A DNA stretch of 47,245 nucleotides, from contig CATZNW010000021.1 in NCBI GenBank assembly GCA_958422185.1, positions 1 to 47,245 on the forward strand, read 5' to 3'. Below the pieces are notes generated by a model. That model ran no database searches, was not told the origin of the DNA, and saw only the letters and a program-made list of their open reading frames with translations. Of the stretch, positions 33,207 through 40,023 are shown piece by piece. A program made the position numbers and the translations under genes. Positions within the stretch are counted from its first letter, which is position 1; each line of letters begins with the position of its first letter. The DNA comes from an uncultured Clostridium sp. (GTDB lineage: Bacteria > Bacillota > Clostridia > Oscillospirales > Acutalibacteraceae).

Positions 33207-34046
33207 TTTCCACAAATATTTATTTCTTAAATGATCAGCATAATTGTGCGAAATTACTCCATCTGTAATTTCTGCAGCGTTAATACTTCCATATAATTCA
33301 CCCCAAAGACAATCCATTAATGATGAACCATTTTTTAATCCTCTTTTGTATTCATGCAAATCATGTAACAAGTATTGAGGAAGATCGTACTCATCCAATT
33401 CGTATTCATTGCAAATATTGTTTACGGCTTCAGCAAACAAAGATCTGGACTTTTTATGGTTTACTGTATTTTCATTTTTTAATCTAAGATACATGTCTCT
33501 TAATTCTGTCCAAAGGTCTTCTTCTTTAATTAGTTTTACCTTTTCGTCAAGCGTATAAAACCCATTGCCTTGTTCTTCCCAAGTATAAGAATGCTTTTTC
33601 TTATTAAACCTTATGTACTCTTGACACTTGTAACCTTCATCATCTTCATAGTTATGTACAATAGCAAAATCCACGCTATGAATAATTTTTGAGTTTTCAG
33701 TATCTTTAATTTTTATTGTTATAACCCTTGTAGAATCCTCAACATTGGAATAACCGTATTTCTTTATATTTTTATTGAAAGCTTTGATAAGTGATTGCTT
33801 GATTTCTTTAGGTGAATATTCATTGTCATCGTCATTTGGATAAATATTTACATCTAAATCAAATCCTATATTTGATTTAGGATCATAAGTAATCATATTG
33901 CGAGAATAGCTTCCTACAATTTTGAATTGAAATGTAAATTTATCTCTCACATCATTTTGAACATCTCTAATAATATCCGTAAGATTTTGGCGTGCACGAG
34001 AAACCATTTTGTCATGTTTTGATATGTACTGAAAATTATATGACAT
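33204..34046 (-). CDS. Nucleotidyltransferase-fold protein of unknown role
   Basis: About 280 residues. The polymerase-beta-type nucleotidyltransferase core is seen as FKIVGSYSRNMITYD, then GFDLDVNIYP (DxD metal ligands) and a third acid in IIHSVDFAIV. This is the layout of OAS-like, CD-NTase-like and CCA-adding-like enzymes, but the usual G-[ST] after the GS motif is not clear, so I do not assign it to CBASS. The C-terminal half is helical (LWTELRDMYLRLKNE, SRSLFAEAVNNICNEYELD). ATG 34046 follows GGAGGTA. It has a strong private promoter with a palindromic operator and no adjacent effector gene, so a toxin-like or signalling role is possible but unproven. Confidence 0.8.
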   Translation of the reverse strand: MSYNFQYISKHDKMVSRARQNLTDIIRDVQNDVRDKFTFQFKIVGSYSRNMITYDPKSNIGFDLDVNIYPNDDDNEYSPKEIKQSLIKAFNKNIKKYGYSNVEDSTRVITIKIKDTENSKIIHSVDFAIVHNYEDDEGYKCQEYIRFNKKKHSYTWEEQGNGFYTLDEKVKLIKEEDLWTELRDMYLRLKNENTVNHKKSRSLFAEAVNNICNEYELDEYDLPQYLLHDLHEYKRGLKNGSSLMDCLWGELYGSINAAEITDGVISHNYADHLRNKYLWK

Positions 34047-34081
34047 AACATATACCTCCAATGTAGTTACCCTGTCCGACC

Positions 34082-34135
34082 ATTTAGATAGCTGTCTAAA
34101 TCATTTCATTATAACAAAATAATTTATGTTGTCAA
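34082..34135 (-). promoter_or_regulatory. Promoter and palindromic operator of the nucleotidyltransferase gene
   Basis: TTGACA-16-TATAAT (34130-34135, 34108-34113) on the minus strand. The palindrome ATTTAGATAGCTGTCTAAAT (34082-34101) covers the expected transcription start, so the gene is probably held repressed. Confidence 0.75.
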
Positions 34136-34165
34136 GATATTTATTTAATTATAAATCATATCATA

Positions 34166-34336
34166 TTATTTACGATATATAGTCTTTCTTACTTTCGTGG
34201 TAACCAACGCAATAAACACAGATGGATCTATATCCAAGCCTGCTTCTTGTATCGCTTTTCTCATTTCATTTTCAACTTCTTTAGGAGTGGTGTTGTTATC
34301 TTTTGCCACCTGCTCCAATAATCTTTGATAACGCAT
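34166..34336 (-). CDS. Small Spo0A-C-like DNA-binding protein
   Basis: A 56-residue protein below usual length cut-offs: MRYQRLLEQVAKDNNTTP, KEVENEMRKAIQEAGLD, ending KVRKTIYRK. The middle resembles the DNA-binding effector domain of Spo0A (YNTT-x-RVE-AIRHAI), a domain found alone in small proteins of Clostridia chromosomes and elements. ATG 34336 follows AAAGGAGGAG, a near-perfect ribosome site, and a promoter lies upstream, so expression is credible. Its last codons contain one ATATATAGTCT box. Probably a regulator of the element; true sporulation function is unlikely. Confidence 0.8.
   Translation of the reverse strand: MRYQRLLEQVAKDNNTTPKEVENEMRKAIQEAGLDIDPSVFIALVTTKVRKTIYRK
34175..34185 (+). 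repeat. ATATATAGTCT box
   Basis: Third copy of the box found at the Xre promoter; with flanks it matches the 33137 copy over 18 bases. It lies inside the end of the small Spo0A-C-like gene. Confidence 0.5.
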
Positions 34337-34353
34337 AAGTTCTCCTCCTTTCG

Positions 34354-34382
34354 ATAATATAGTACAATATATAGTCTATCAA
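34354..34382 (-). promoter_or_regulatory. Promoter of the small Spo0A-C-like gene, overlapping an operator box
   Basis: Minus strand TTGATA-17-TATTAT. The fourth ATATATAGTCT box (34367-34377) sits in the spacer, so a repressor bound there would block polymerase. Confidence 0.6.
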
Positions 34383-34492
34383 AATTTGTCGAACTATGGT
34401 TTTAAATAGTAGGGGAGAAAATAATTTTTAAACTTATTATAATTAATCAGAAAGGAGAAAATCGGCAATAAAAACAGAGGGGAGGTGCAACT

Positions 34493-34726
34493 GTGATATA
34501 TAAATTATTTGCTTCAGTGTATGACACCAAGGAAAAACTTATTAAAGCAAAGTCAAGCATAAATGCACTTGATTTAAAATATTACACTAATTTTAAAGAA
34601 ATCGAAGCTGTATCAAAACACGAGGCTGTTAAAAAATTTTTGGATATGCATGAAAATCTAATAAGTGAATTAGCCGGAAAAACTTATTATTTTTATTTTC
34701 TTGATAATAAAAATAATATAATATAA
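34493..34726 (+). CDS. Small unknown protein, 77 residues
   Basis: No family recognised. GTG 34493 follows GGGGAGGTG with good spacing. The protein is basic and mixed: MIYKLFASVYDTKEKLIKA, then a helical stretch (VSKHEAVKKFLDMHENLISEL), ending with aromatic TYYFYFLD. No signal peptide or membrane segment. It is the only plus-strand gene between the regulator region and the recombinase cassette, and its 3' end is 17 bases before the left 13-bp inverted repeat. Confidence 0.6.
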   Translation: MIYKLFASVYDTKEKLIKAKSSINALDLKYYTNFKEIEAVSKHEAVKKFLDMHENLISELAGKTYYFYFLDNKNNII

Positions 34727-34743
34727 TTTAAGTATAGTAAAAT

Positions 34744-34756
34744 AATCTCTCCAGTG
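34744..34756. repeat. Left 13-bp inverted repeat of recombinase cassette
   Basis: AATCTCTCCAGTG, perfectly complementary to the copy at 35709-35721. It lies nine bases past the recombinase stop codon. Confidence 0.8.
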
Positions 34757-34765
34757 ATAATTTAT

Positions 34766-35692
34766 TTAACTCAAACCAGATAATGAACGCATAACTAAAT
34801 CCACATCTTTATTTTCAAGTTCTTGAATAATGTGGATATAAGTTTTTTGTGTTGTTGTCATGCTGGAGTGCCCTAACCGTCTTGCAACACTTGCAATTGA
34901 AACACCGGCAAATAGTAAAAGTGAGGCATGTGTATGCCTCAAACCATGAATAGATATAACCGGAACACCAACCCTGTTACAATGGCGTGCAAGTATATCG
35001 TTAACAGTTGAGTTGTAAATTTTACCATGTGCAAAAATAGGCTCATCCTCAGGAATTCCTTTAATTAATTCTGAAAACTGCACAACTGTTTGCCAATCTA
35101 TTTGGATTTTGCGAACTGAGGACTTATTTTTTGTTGGCAAAAAGCCTCCGTCTTCTTTGTAGTTCCAAGTTTTGTTTACAGATAACATCTGTCTTGAAAA
35201 ATCGAAATCGCTTGGTGTTAACGCCAAAGCCTCAGAAAACCTCATGCCAGTTTTGGCTACAATCAGGATAAACCAGTCCCAGTTTATTTCTGATTTTAAG
35301 TCTAAATCCATAAGTAAAGTATGAAGTTCATATTGGTTTAAATATTTAATTTTCTTTGCTCTTGGGGGTTTTCCTTTAATTATGACTTTTCTCGTAGGAT
35401 CTCTATCTACAAGTCCGTCATCAACTGCATCAAGAACTGCTCCTTTTAGTTGATGATGAAAATCCATTGTTGTTTGTCTTTCATGATATAAAGCATAATC
35501 ATTAATGATTTGCTGGTATGTATTTCTGTTAAGTTCACAAAGTTGCAAATCAGGTGCAAGCCTTACCAGCCAAGTGTAAGTCATAAAGTATTTATCCAAG
35601 GTTACTTTTCTAATAGCACCTTTTTTGTAAACATCTATCCATTGCAGATAATAATCACAAAAACAATCTGTACTTTTAATATTACTTAGCAT
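34766..35692 (-). CDS. Tyrosine recombinase associated with the type I RM operon
   Basis: Phage-integrase-family recombinase of 308 residues, clearly different from the Tn916-type integrase. Catalytic residues: Arg in VAKTGMRFSEALAL, Lys in LPTKNKSSVRKIQI, His-x-x-Arg in SIHGLRHTHASLL, His in RRLGHSSMTTTQKTYIHI with the Tyr nucleophile. The N-terminal core-binding domain is short. ATG 35692 follows AAAGGAG. The gene fits snugly between perfect 13-bp inverted repeats (34744-34756, 35709-35721), which are probably its own recombination sites, and it follows hsdR after a terminator. Recombinases of this kind shuffle hsdS genes in many Firmicutes and Bacteroidetes; here it may do so or move its own cassette. 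Confidence 0.92.
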   Translation of the reverse strand: MLSNIKSTDCFCDYYLQWIDVYKKGAIRKVTLDKYFMTYTWLVRLAPDLQLCELNRNTYQQIINDYALYHERQTTMDFHHQLKGAVLDAVDDGLVDRDPTRKVIIKGKPPRAKKIKYLNQYELHTLLMDLDLKSEINWDWFILIVAKTGMRFSEALALTPSDFDFSRQMLSVNKTWNYKEDGGFLPTKNKSSVRKIQIDWQTVVQFSELIKGIPEDEPIFAHGKIYNSTVNDILARHCNRVGVPVISIHGLRHTHASLLLFAGVSIASVARRLGHSSMTTTQKTYIHIIQELENKDVDLVMRSLSGLS

Positions 35693-35708
35693 ATAATTCT
35701 CCTTTCAA

Positions 35709-35721
35709 CACTGGAGAGATT
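35709..35721. repeat. Right 13-bp inverted repeat of recombinase cassette
   Basis: CACTGGAGAGATT, 16 bases before the recombinase start codon. The cassette from left to right repeat is 978 bp. Confidence 0.8.
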
Positions 35722-35742
35722 TATTAAAAATACAAATTATAA

Positions 35743-35774
35743 AAAAGGGAGTCAGTTAATACTGACTCCCTTTT
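35743..35774 (-). terminator. Terminator after hsdR
   Basis: Fourteen-base perfect stem AAAAGGGAGTCAGT / ACTGACTCCCTTTT with a four-base loop; flanking A and T runs make it work in both directions. It isolates the recombinase gene from the restriction operon. Confidence 0.92.
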
Positions 35775-35792
35775 AAATCAGTTATTAACTTT

Positions 35793-38700
35793 TTAAGTTT
35801 CTTCTATTTCAAATCCACCAAGCATAATAAATTGTCTTAAAAGTGAATCTACTTTTTGAGGTACCATAGGCATTATAACAGGTTTATTTTCAACAGATTC
35901 AAAATACACTTTTGCCTTACTCTTGTCAACAGTACTCTTTAATGAATCAAATCTTCCAAATTCATTAATATTGCTTTCAGTAACATCAGAAGCCATAATA
36001 TTTCTGAGTTTTGATTCATCAAGTCCTAATGCTTCTGAAAGCTTATGAATTTGATCGTTTTTAGCTTTTTCAATATATTCGTTTATATATTCACTTAAGG
36101 TCTTTCCGGAAATAACTTCAACAGCTCCACTTTGAATATCGTGAAGAAAAACATTGGCAAATTTTTGTCTTTCCTGTGATAATGATGCAAAAGTTTTATG
36201 AAGTTCATTTAAAGTGCTTTCCAATTCTTCTTCCGAAGCATCGCCCTTTTGAAGAAGTCCGATATACTTTTTAAATCTTGAATCCATATAAGCCGTATCA
36301 ATATGTCCTGTATCTATTTCAATTAAATAAGGTTCAATCTCAAAAGGTGGATTTTCAATAGGAGGACCATCGGTAGTTACCACAGGCTTGAACAATTCTT
36401 TATATCTGCTTGCCAATATGAGAAAAGTATTTTCATCAATATCGACATTAACTGTGTATTTTTTCTTTGATTCACCGGTAAATTTATATTCTAACCGCTC
36501 CCAAATAAAGCCCTGCACTTTAGCTGATTCTAAAGCCTCATTAAATTGTTTAAACAAATTTGCAAATTTACCTCTTGCCTCTTTTTCTTCAGGAAGTTTT
36601 TCAAAGTTTTCAATATTGCTGTTTAGAAACAGGTCTTTAATTTCATTGAATATGAAATTCATTTTTTCTAAATTCTTATCAAGTTTTTGGACAAACAATC
36701 CCATAGGCTTGTCACCAGAGAATGTTTTAACAGCAGTTTCAATATTTCTTGCCATAGTGTGTGGCATTCTGTAATACCTAATAGTGCCAAATGGCTTATC
36801 AGGTCCGAAAAGTCTGTTAGTTCTTGAAAAAGCCTGAATCAAATTTTCATATCGAAGTATTTTATCAAGATAGAGCGTATTTATCCATTTTGAATCAAAG
36901 CCTGTAAGCATTTGATCAACAACTATCAACAGGTTTATCTGCTCTTCAGGTTTGTTTGAAATTCTTTCATACGGCTTTTTATGAGCAAGTCTTGACGCAA
37001 TATCTTTTTTAAATTTATCCGCAGTAGGGATTGAGTAGTCCGTATGATATGTTTCGTTATAGTCTTTGATGATTTCAACAAGACCGTCTTCTTTAAAAAT
37101 TGCGCCTTCATTATTATCAATATTAGGGTCAAAAAGCGCAGTAACTTTCATAGGGGCATTTTTTTCTTTGAATAATCTGTAATACTTTATCGCCTCAGTA
37201 ATACTGCTTGTTGCAAAAAGCGCATGGAATTTTCCAGCTTGGCTGTATTGAACCCAATTTTCTATAATATCGTCTACAACTGCATTCCTGTGAATATCAC
37301 AGTTATATTGAGCTTTAGGCAGAAAATCTTCAATGCCTTTTACGTATTTGTTATTTTCATCAAAATGACCCGCCATTCCTATTTTTGACTTGTTCATATA
37401 GTAGTTATATACAGCAGCTTTCTGCTCGTTTTTAAGTGCCTCTTCAATAGTTCCAGCACGTGCTTGGTCGAGAGCAACAGCTTTTCTGACATCGTTATCT
37501 TTATAAGTCAAAATCATATATGGGTCAAAACCTAAAACATTTTTATCCCTAATTCCATCTGCAATACTGTATCTGTGAAGCTCATCTCCGAAAACATCAG
37601 TAAGACAGCTGTTATTTTTACTGTTTTCTTCAAAAATAGGTGTTCCTGTAAATCCAAAAAACATTGCTCTGGGAAATGTTTTTTTAACAGTATGAAGCAT
37701 ATCGCCAAAAGTTGAACGATGACATTCATCAACAATAAATACCATTCGTTTTTTATTGATAAGCTCAATATCATCTGCATTAAGATTACCTTCATCGTTT
37801 ATATTACTCATTTTTTGAATTGAAGTGACGATGAGCGTATCGGCAGGGTCTGAACTTTTTAATTTGGTAATAAGAACAGAAGTGTTTTCTGTTTCTTGAA
37901 CAGACTGATTTTCGTCTGCGAATCCACGGTATTCTTTTAATGACTGTGTACCCAGTTCAATTCTGTCTATTAAAAATATAACTTTGTCTGCATCTTTTGA
38001 AGAGGCAATAAGCTGTGCTGATTTGAAACTGGTCATAGTTTTTCCGGAGCCGGTTGTATGCCATATGTAACCGCCTCTTTGACCGTCTTTTTCCCATTTA
38101 TTAGTAGCCACACGGTCTGAGATTTTGCTTGCAGCGTAATACTGATAACTTCTCATTACCTTTAAAACTCCGTCAGAGTCATCGGCTACGGTATAAAATC
38201 CAATCAGCATGTGAGCCATTGGTATTGATAAAAGATTACTTGCAATTTTTTTCCAATCGTTTATAGGCATATTATAAAAATCTGCCCAATGGAAATAGAA
38301 ATCAGGATTGAATTTTCCGTCTGCTCCGGGATTAGCAAAATATAATGTTTCTTCAGGTGTCATTGCAACAAATATCTGAACAAGTGAAAACAGTCCTGTA
38401 AACACTCCCTCGTGGGAATATTTTGCTATTTGGTCGGTTGCCTGAGAAATGGAAGTTCCGCTTTTTTTTAGTTCTATATGTATAACAGGCATACCGTTAA
38501 TTAACAGCATTAAATCTCCACGCCTGCTGTTTAAGATTTTTGATTTAGCAGAAAATTTTGGCTGCTGAACAATTTGATAACGGCTTGTTCCTGCTGCAAT
38601 TTCCCTTCTATCGTAAATTTTAAGGCTTACCTCTTTGCCAAAATGTTCTTGGTCGTCCTTATTATCACGCCTAATAGTAACAGTTTTTCCATTAATAAAG

Positions 38701-38942
38701 CCGTTGAGTTTAACAGGAGTTTTAAGCGTTTCTATCTGTTCTATAATCTGCTGCATTTCTCCGTCTGTAAGGGGATAATCATTTAGACGGTCTATGCTTC
38801 TGTTATTTTCAAACAGAATATTAGCCCAGTTTTTTATAAGGTCTTTTTCAGTTGGATATTTTATCACTTCTTTTTCCCAACCGTTTTCGCTGAGAACTTT
38901 AATAAGTGATTCTTCAAAAACTGATTCATCATTAAATGCCAT
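35793..38942 (-). CDS. hsdR: Type I restriction enzyme, R subunit (HsdR)
   Basis: ATP-dependent translocase and endonuclease of a type I restriction system, 1049 residues. The N-terminal PD-(D/E)xK nuclease has D143 (RGDLMLLI) and E157-x-K159 (IHIELKK). The SF2 motor follows with Walker A TTGSGKT (about 296-302), DECH 405-408, FFGFTGTP, and later MLTGFDSKWINTLYLDK and IQAFSRTNRLF (motif VI). The C-terminal helical region would contact HsdM. All motifs are intact. ATG 38942 has AGGAGG seven bases upstream, lying inside the end of the second hsdS frame (11-base overlap), so translation is coupled. Last gene of the operon hsdM-hsdS-hsdS'-hsdR. Confidence 0.97.
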   Translation of the reverse strand: MAFNDESVFEESLIKVLSENGWEKEVIKYPTEKDLIKNWANILFENNRSIDRLNDYPLTDGEMQQIIEQIETLKTPVKLNGFINGKTVTIRRDNKDDQEHFGKEVSLKIYDRREIAAGTSRYQIVQQPKFSAKSKILNSRRGDLMLLINGMPVIHIELKKSGTSISQATDQIAKYSHEGVFTGLFSLVQIFVAMTPEETLYFANPGADGKFNPDFYFHWADFYNMPINDWKKIASNLLSIPMAHMLIGFYTVADDSDGVLKVMRSYQYYAASKISDRVATNKWEKDGQRGGYIWHTTGSGKTMTSFKSAQLIASSKDADKVIFLIDRIELGTQSLKEYRGFADENQSVQETENTSVLITKLKSSDPADTLIVTSIQKMSNINDEGNLNADDIELINKKRMVFIVDECHRSTFGDMLHTVKKTFPRAMFFGFTGTPIFEENSKNNSCLTDVFGDELHRYSIADGIRDKNVLGFDPYMILTYKDNDVRKAVALDQARAGTIEEALKNEQKAAVYNYYMNKSKIGMAGHFDENNKYVKGIEDFLPKAQYNCDIHRNAVVDDIIENWVQYSQAGKFHALFATSSITEAIKYYRLFKEKNAPMKVTALFDPNIDNNEGAIFKEDGLVEIIKDYNETYHTDYSIPTADKFKKDIASRLAHKKPYERISNKPEEQINLLIVVDQMLTGFDSKWINTLYLDKILRYENLIQAFSRTNRLFGPDKPFGTIRYYRMPHTMARNIETAVKTFSGDKPMGLFVQKLDKNLEKMNFIFNEIKDLFLNSNIENFEKLPEEKEARGKFANLFKQFNEALESAKVQGFIWERLEYKFTGESKKKYTVNVDIDENTFLILASRYKELFKPVVTTDGPPIENPPFEIEPYLIEIDTGHIDTAYMDSRFKKYIGLLQKGDASEEELESTLNELHKTFASLSQERQKFANVFLHDIQSGAVEVISGKTLSEYINEYIEKAKNDQIHKLSEALGLDESKLRNIMASDVTESNINEFGRFDSLKSTVDKSKAKVYFESVENKPVIMPMVPQKVDSLLRQFIMLGGFEIEET

Positions 38943-39468
38943 ATAATAAACCTCCTAAAATTTGCTTTATACATTTTTCACGCTGATGAAGGGTGATAAG
39001 GTTGTCGAGTTTGTAAAAGAATTGTCCTACTTGTTTCTTTTCATCACAACTTTTCGGCAGTAATATATCAAATTTTGCAAACGTTGAAATCCAATGTCTC
39101 TCGTGATTAACAGGCACATATTTAATATTTTGCAAGACATTAAACACGCAATATATATTGTCCTCTAGGTAGTTTAAAGCAAGCAATTTCATTGCTGAAC
39201 TCTTGACTTTAAAGGAAAAATCGACATAATGCGATGAGGTTGTGAAATCATCAAAGATAATTACTGGATTAGTCTCACTTGCTTCTTTTACACCGAACAG
39301 TTCATCGGTGTATCCTAAAATGAAACTTTGACCTGCGGTTAAAACGGGAATATCATATTTATCATTGTATTCTGTTTTTTTAACAATATAAGATTGCGGC
39401 TGTTCGTATCTTAATACATCCCCCAACTTACGCTGTTCCCAAACTTTTGTGCATTTTAGGGAAAACAA
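38932..39468 (-). CDS. hsdS: Type I specificity half-subunit, second copy (HsdS')
   Basis: One target-recognition domain plus its conserved helix (WEQRKLGDVL ... KLDNLITLHQR), 178 residues at most, about half a normal HsdS. Its repeat core is identical at DNA level to the upstream copy over 463 bp. The beginning is odd: the frame opens at TTG 39468 (FSLKCTKVWEQRK) inside the end of the first copy and lacks the usual CPKIRFKGF leader and a clear ribosome site. It may be translated by coupling, by frameshifting from the first copy, or not at all. It ends KCIKQILGGLLYGI. A half HsdS can dimerise in some systems and then reads a symmetric site. Confidence 0.8.
   Translation of the reverse strand: MFSLKCTKVWEQRKLGDVLRYEQPQSYIVKKTEYNDKYDIPVLTAGQSFILGYTDELFGVKEASETNPVIIFDDFTTSSHYVDFSFKVKSSAMKLLALNYLEDNIYCVFNVLQNIKYVPVNHERHWISTFAKFDILLPKSCDEKKQVGQFFYKLDNLITLHQREKCIKQILGGLLYGI
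38980..39442 (-). repeat. 463-bp direct repeat, copy A (hsdS')
   Basis: By eye identical to copy B (39510-39972), offset 530 bp, both in the same orientation. It spans the recognition domain from the EQRKLGD codons to the LHQR codons. Confidence 0.93.
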
Positions 39469-40022
39469 ATCAAAAAATTGATTTTATCAATGTATAAATA
39501 TTCTAACTTACGCTGATGAAGGGTGATAAGGTTGTCGAGTTTGTAAAAGAATTGTCCTACTTGTTTCTTTTCATCACAACTTTTCGGCAGTAATATATCA
39601 AATTTTGCAAACGTTGAAATCCAATGTCTCTCGTGATTAACAGGCACATATTTAATATTTTGCAAGACATTAAACACGCAATATATATTGTCCTCTAGGT
39701 AGTTTAAAGCAAGCAATTTCATTGCTGAACTCTTGACTTTAAAGGAAAAATCGACATAATGCGATGAGGTTGTGAAATCATCAAAGATAATTACTGGATT
39801 AGTCTCACTTGCTTCTTTTACACCGAACAGTTCATCGGTGTATCCTAAAATGAAACTTTGACCTGCGGTTAAAACGGGAATATCATATTTATCATTGTAT
39901 TCTGTTTTTTTAACAATATAAGATTGCGGCTGTTCGTATCTTAATACATCCCCCAACTTACGCTGTTCCCAATCGTCTGTAAACCCTTTAAACCTTATCT
40001 TCGGAGTATTAGATTTTGCCAT
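39456..40022 (-). CDS. hsdS: Type I specificity half-subunit, first copy (HsdS)
   Basis: Starts at ATG 40022 (MAKSNTPKIRFKGFTDDWEQRKLGDV), with AGGGGTGAG just upstream and only one base past the hsdM stop. One recognition domain follows, then the conserved helix KLDNLITLHQRK. Instead of the normal link to a second, different recognition domain, the frame runs into LEYLYIDKINFLICFP and stops; the next copy begins in another frame and overlaps by 13 bases. So a full two-domain HsdS is not made unless the ribosome shifts frame. Normal HsdS proteins are about 400 residues; this is 188. It determines the DNA sequence read by the methylase and nuclease. Confidence 0.88.
   Translation of the reverse strand: MAKSNTPKIRFKGFTDDWEQRKLGDVLRYEQPQSYIVKKTEYNDKYDIPVLTAGQSFILGYTDELFGVKEASETNPVIIFDDFTTSSHYVDFSFKVKSSAMKLLALNYLEDNIYCVFNVLQNIKYVPVNHERHWISTFAKFDILLPKSCDEKKQVGQFFYKLDNLITLHQRKLEYLYIDKINFLICFP
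39510..39972 (-). repeat. 463-bp direct repeat, copy B (hsdS)
   Basis: Partner of copy A. A crossover between the copies would delete 530 bp and leave one half-subunit with the normal N-terminus fused to the end KCIKQILGGLLYGI. Confidence 0.93.
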
Positions 40023-40023
40023 T

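Noticed and set aside
33204..34046. CBASS cyclic-nucleotide synthase
   Set aside because: The nucleotidyltransferase motifs are present but the exact CD-NTase signature is not clear and there is no Cap effector gene beside it.
38932..39468. Inversion-type hsdS switching
   Set aside because: The two hsdS copies are direct, not inverted, so recombination between them deletes or duplicates rather than inverts.
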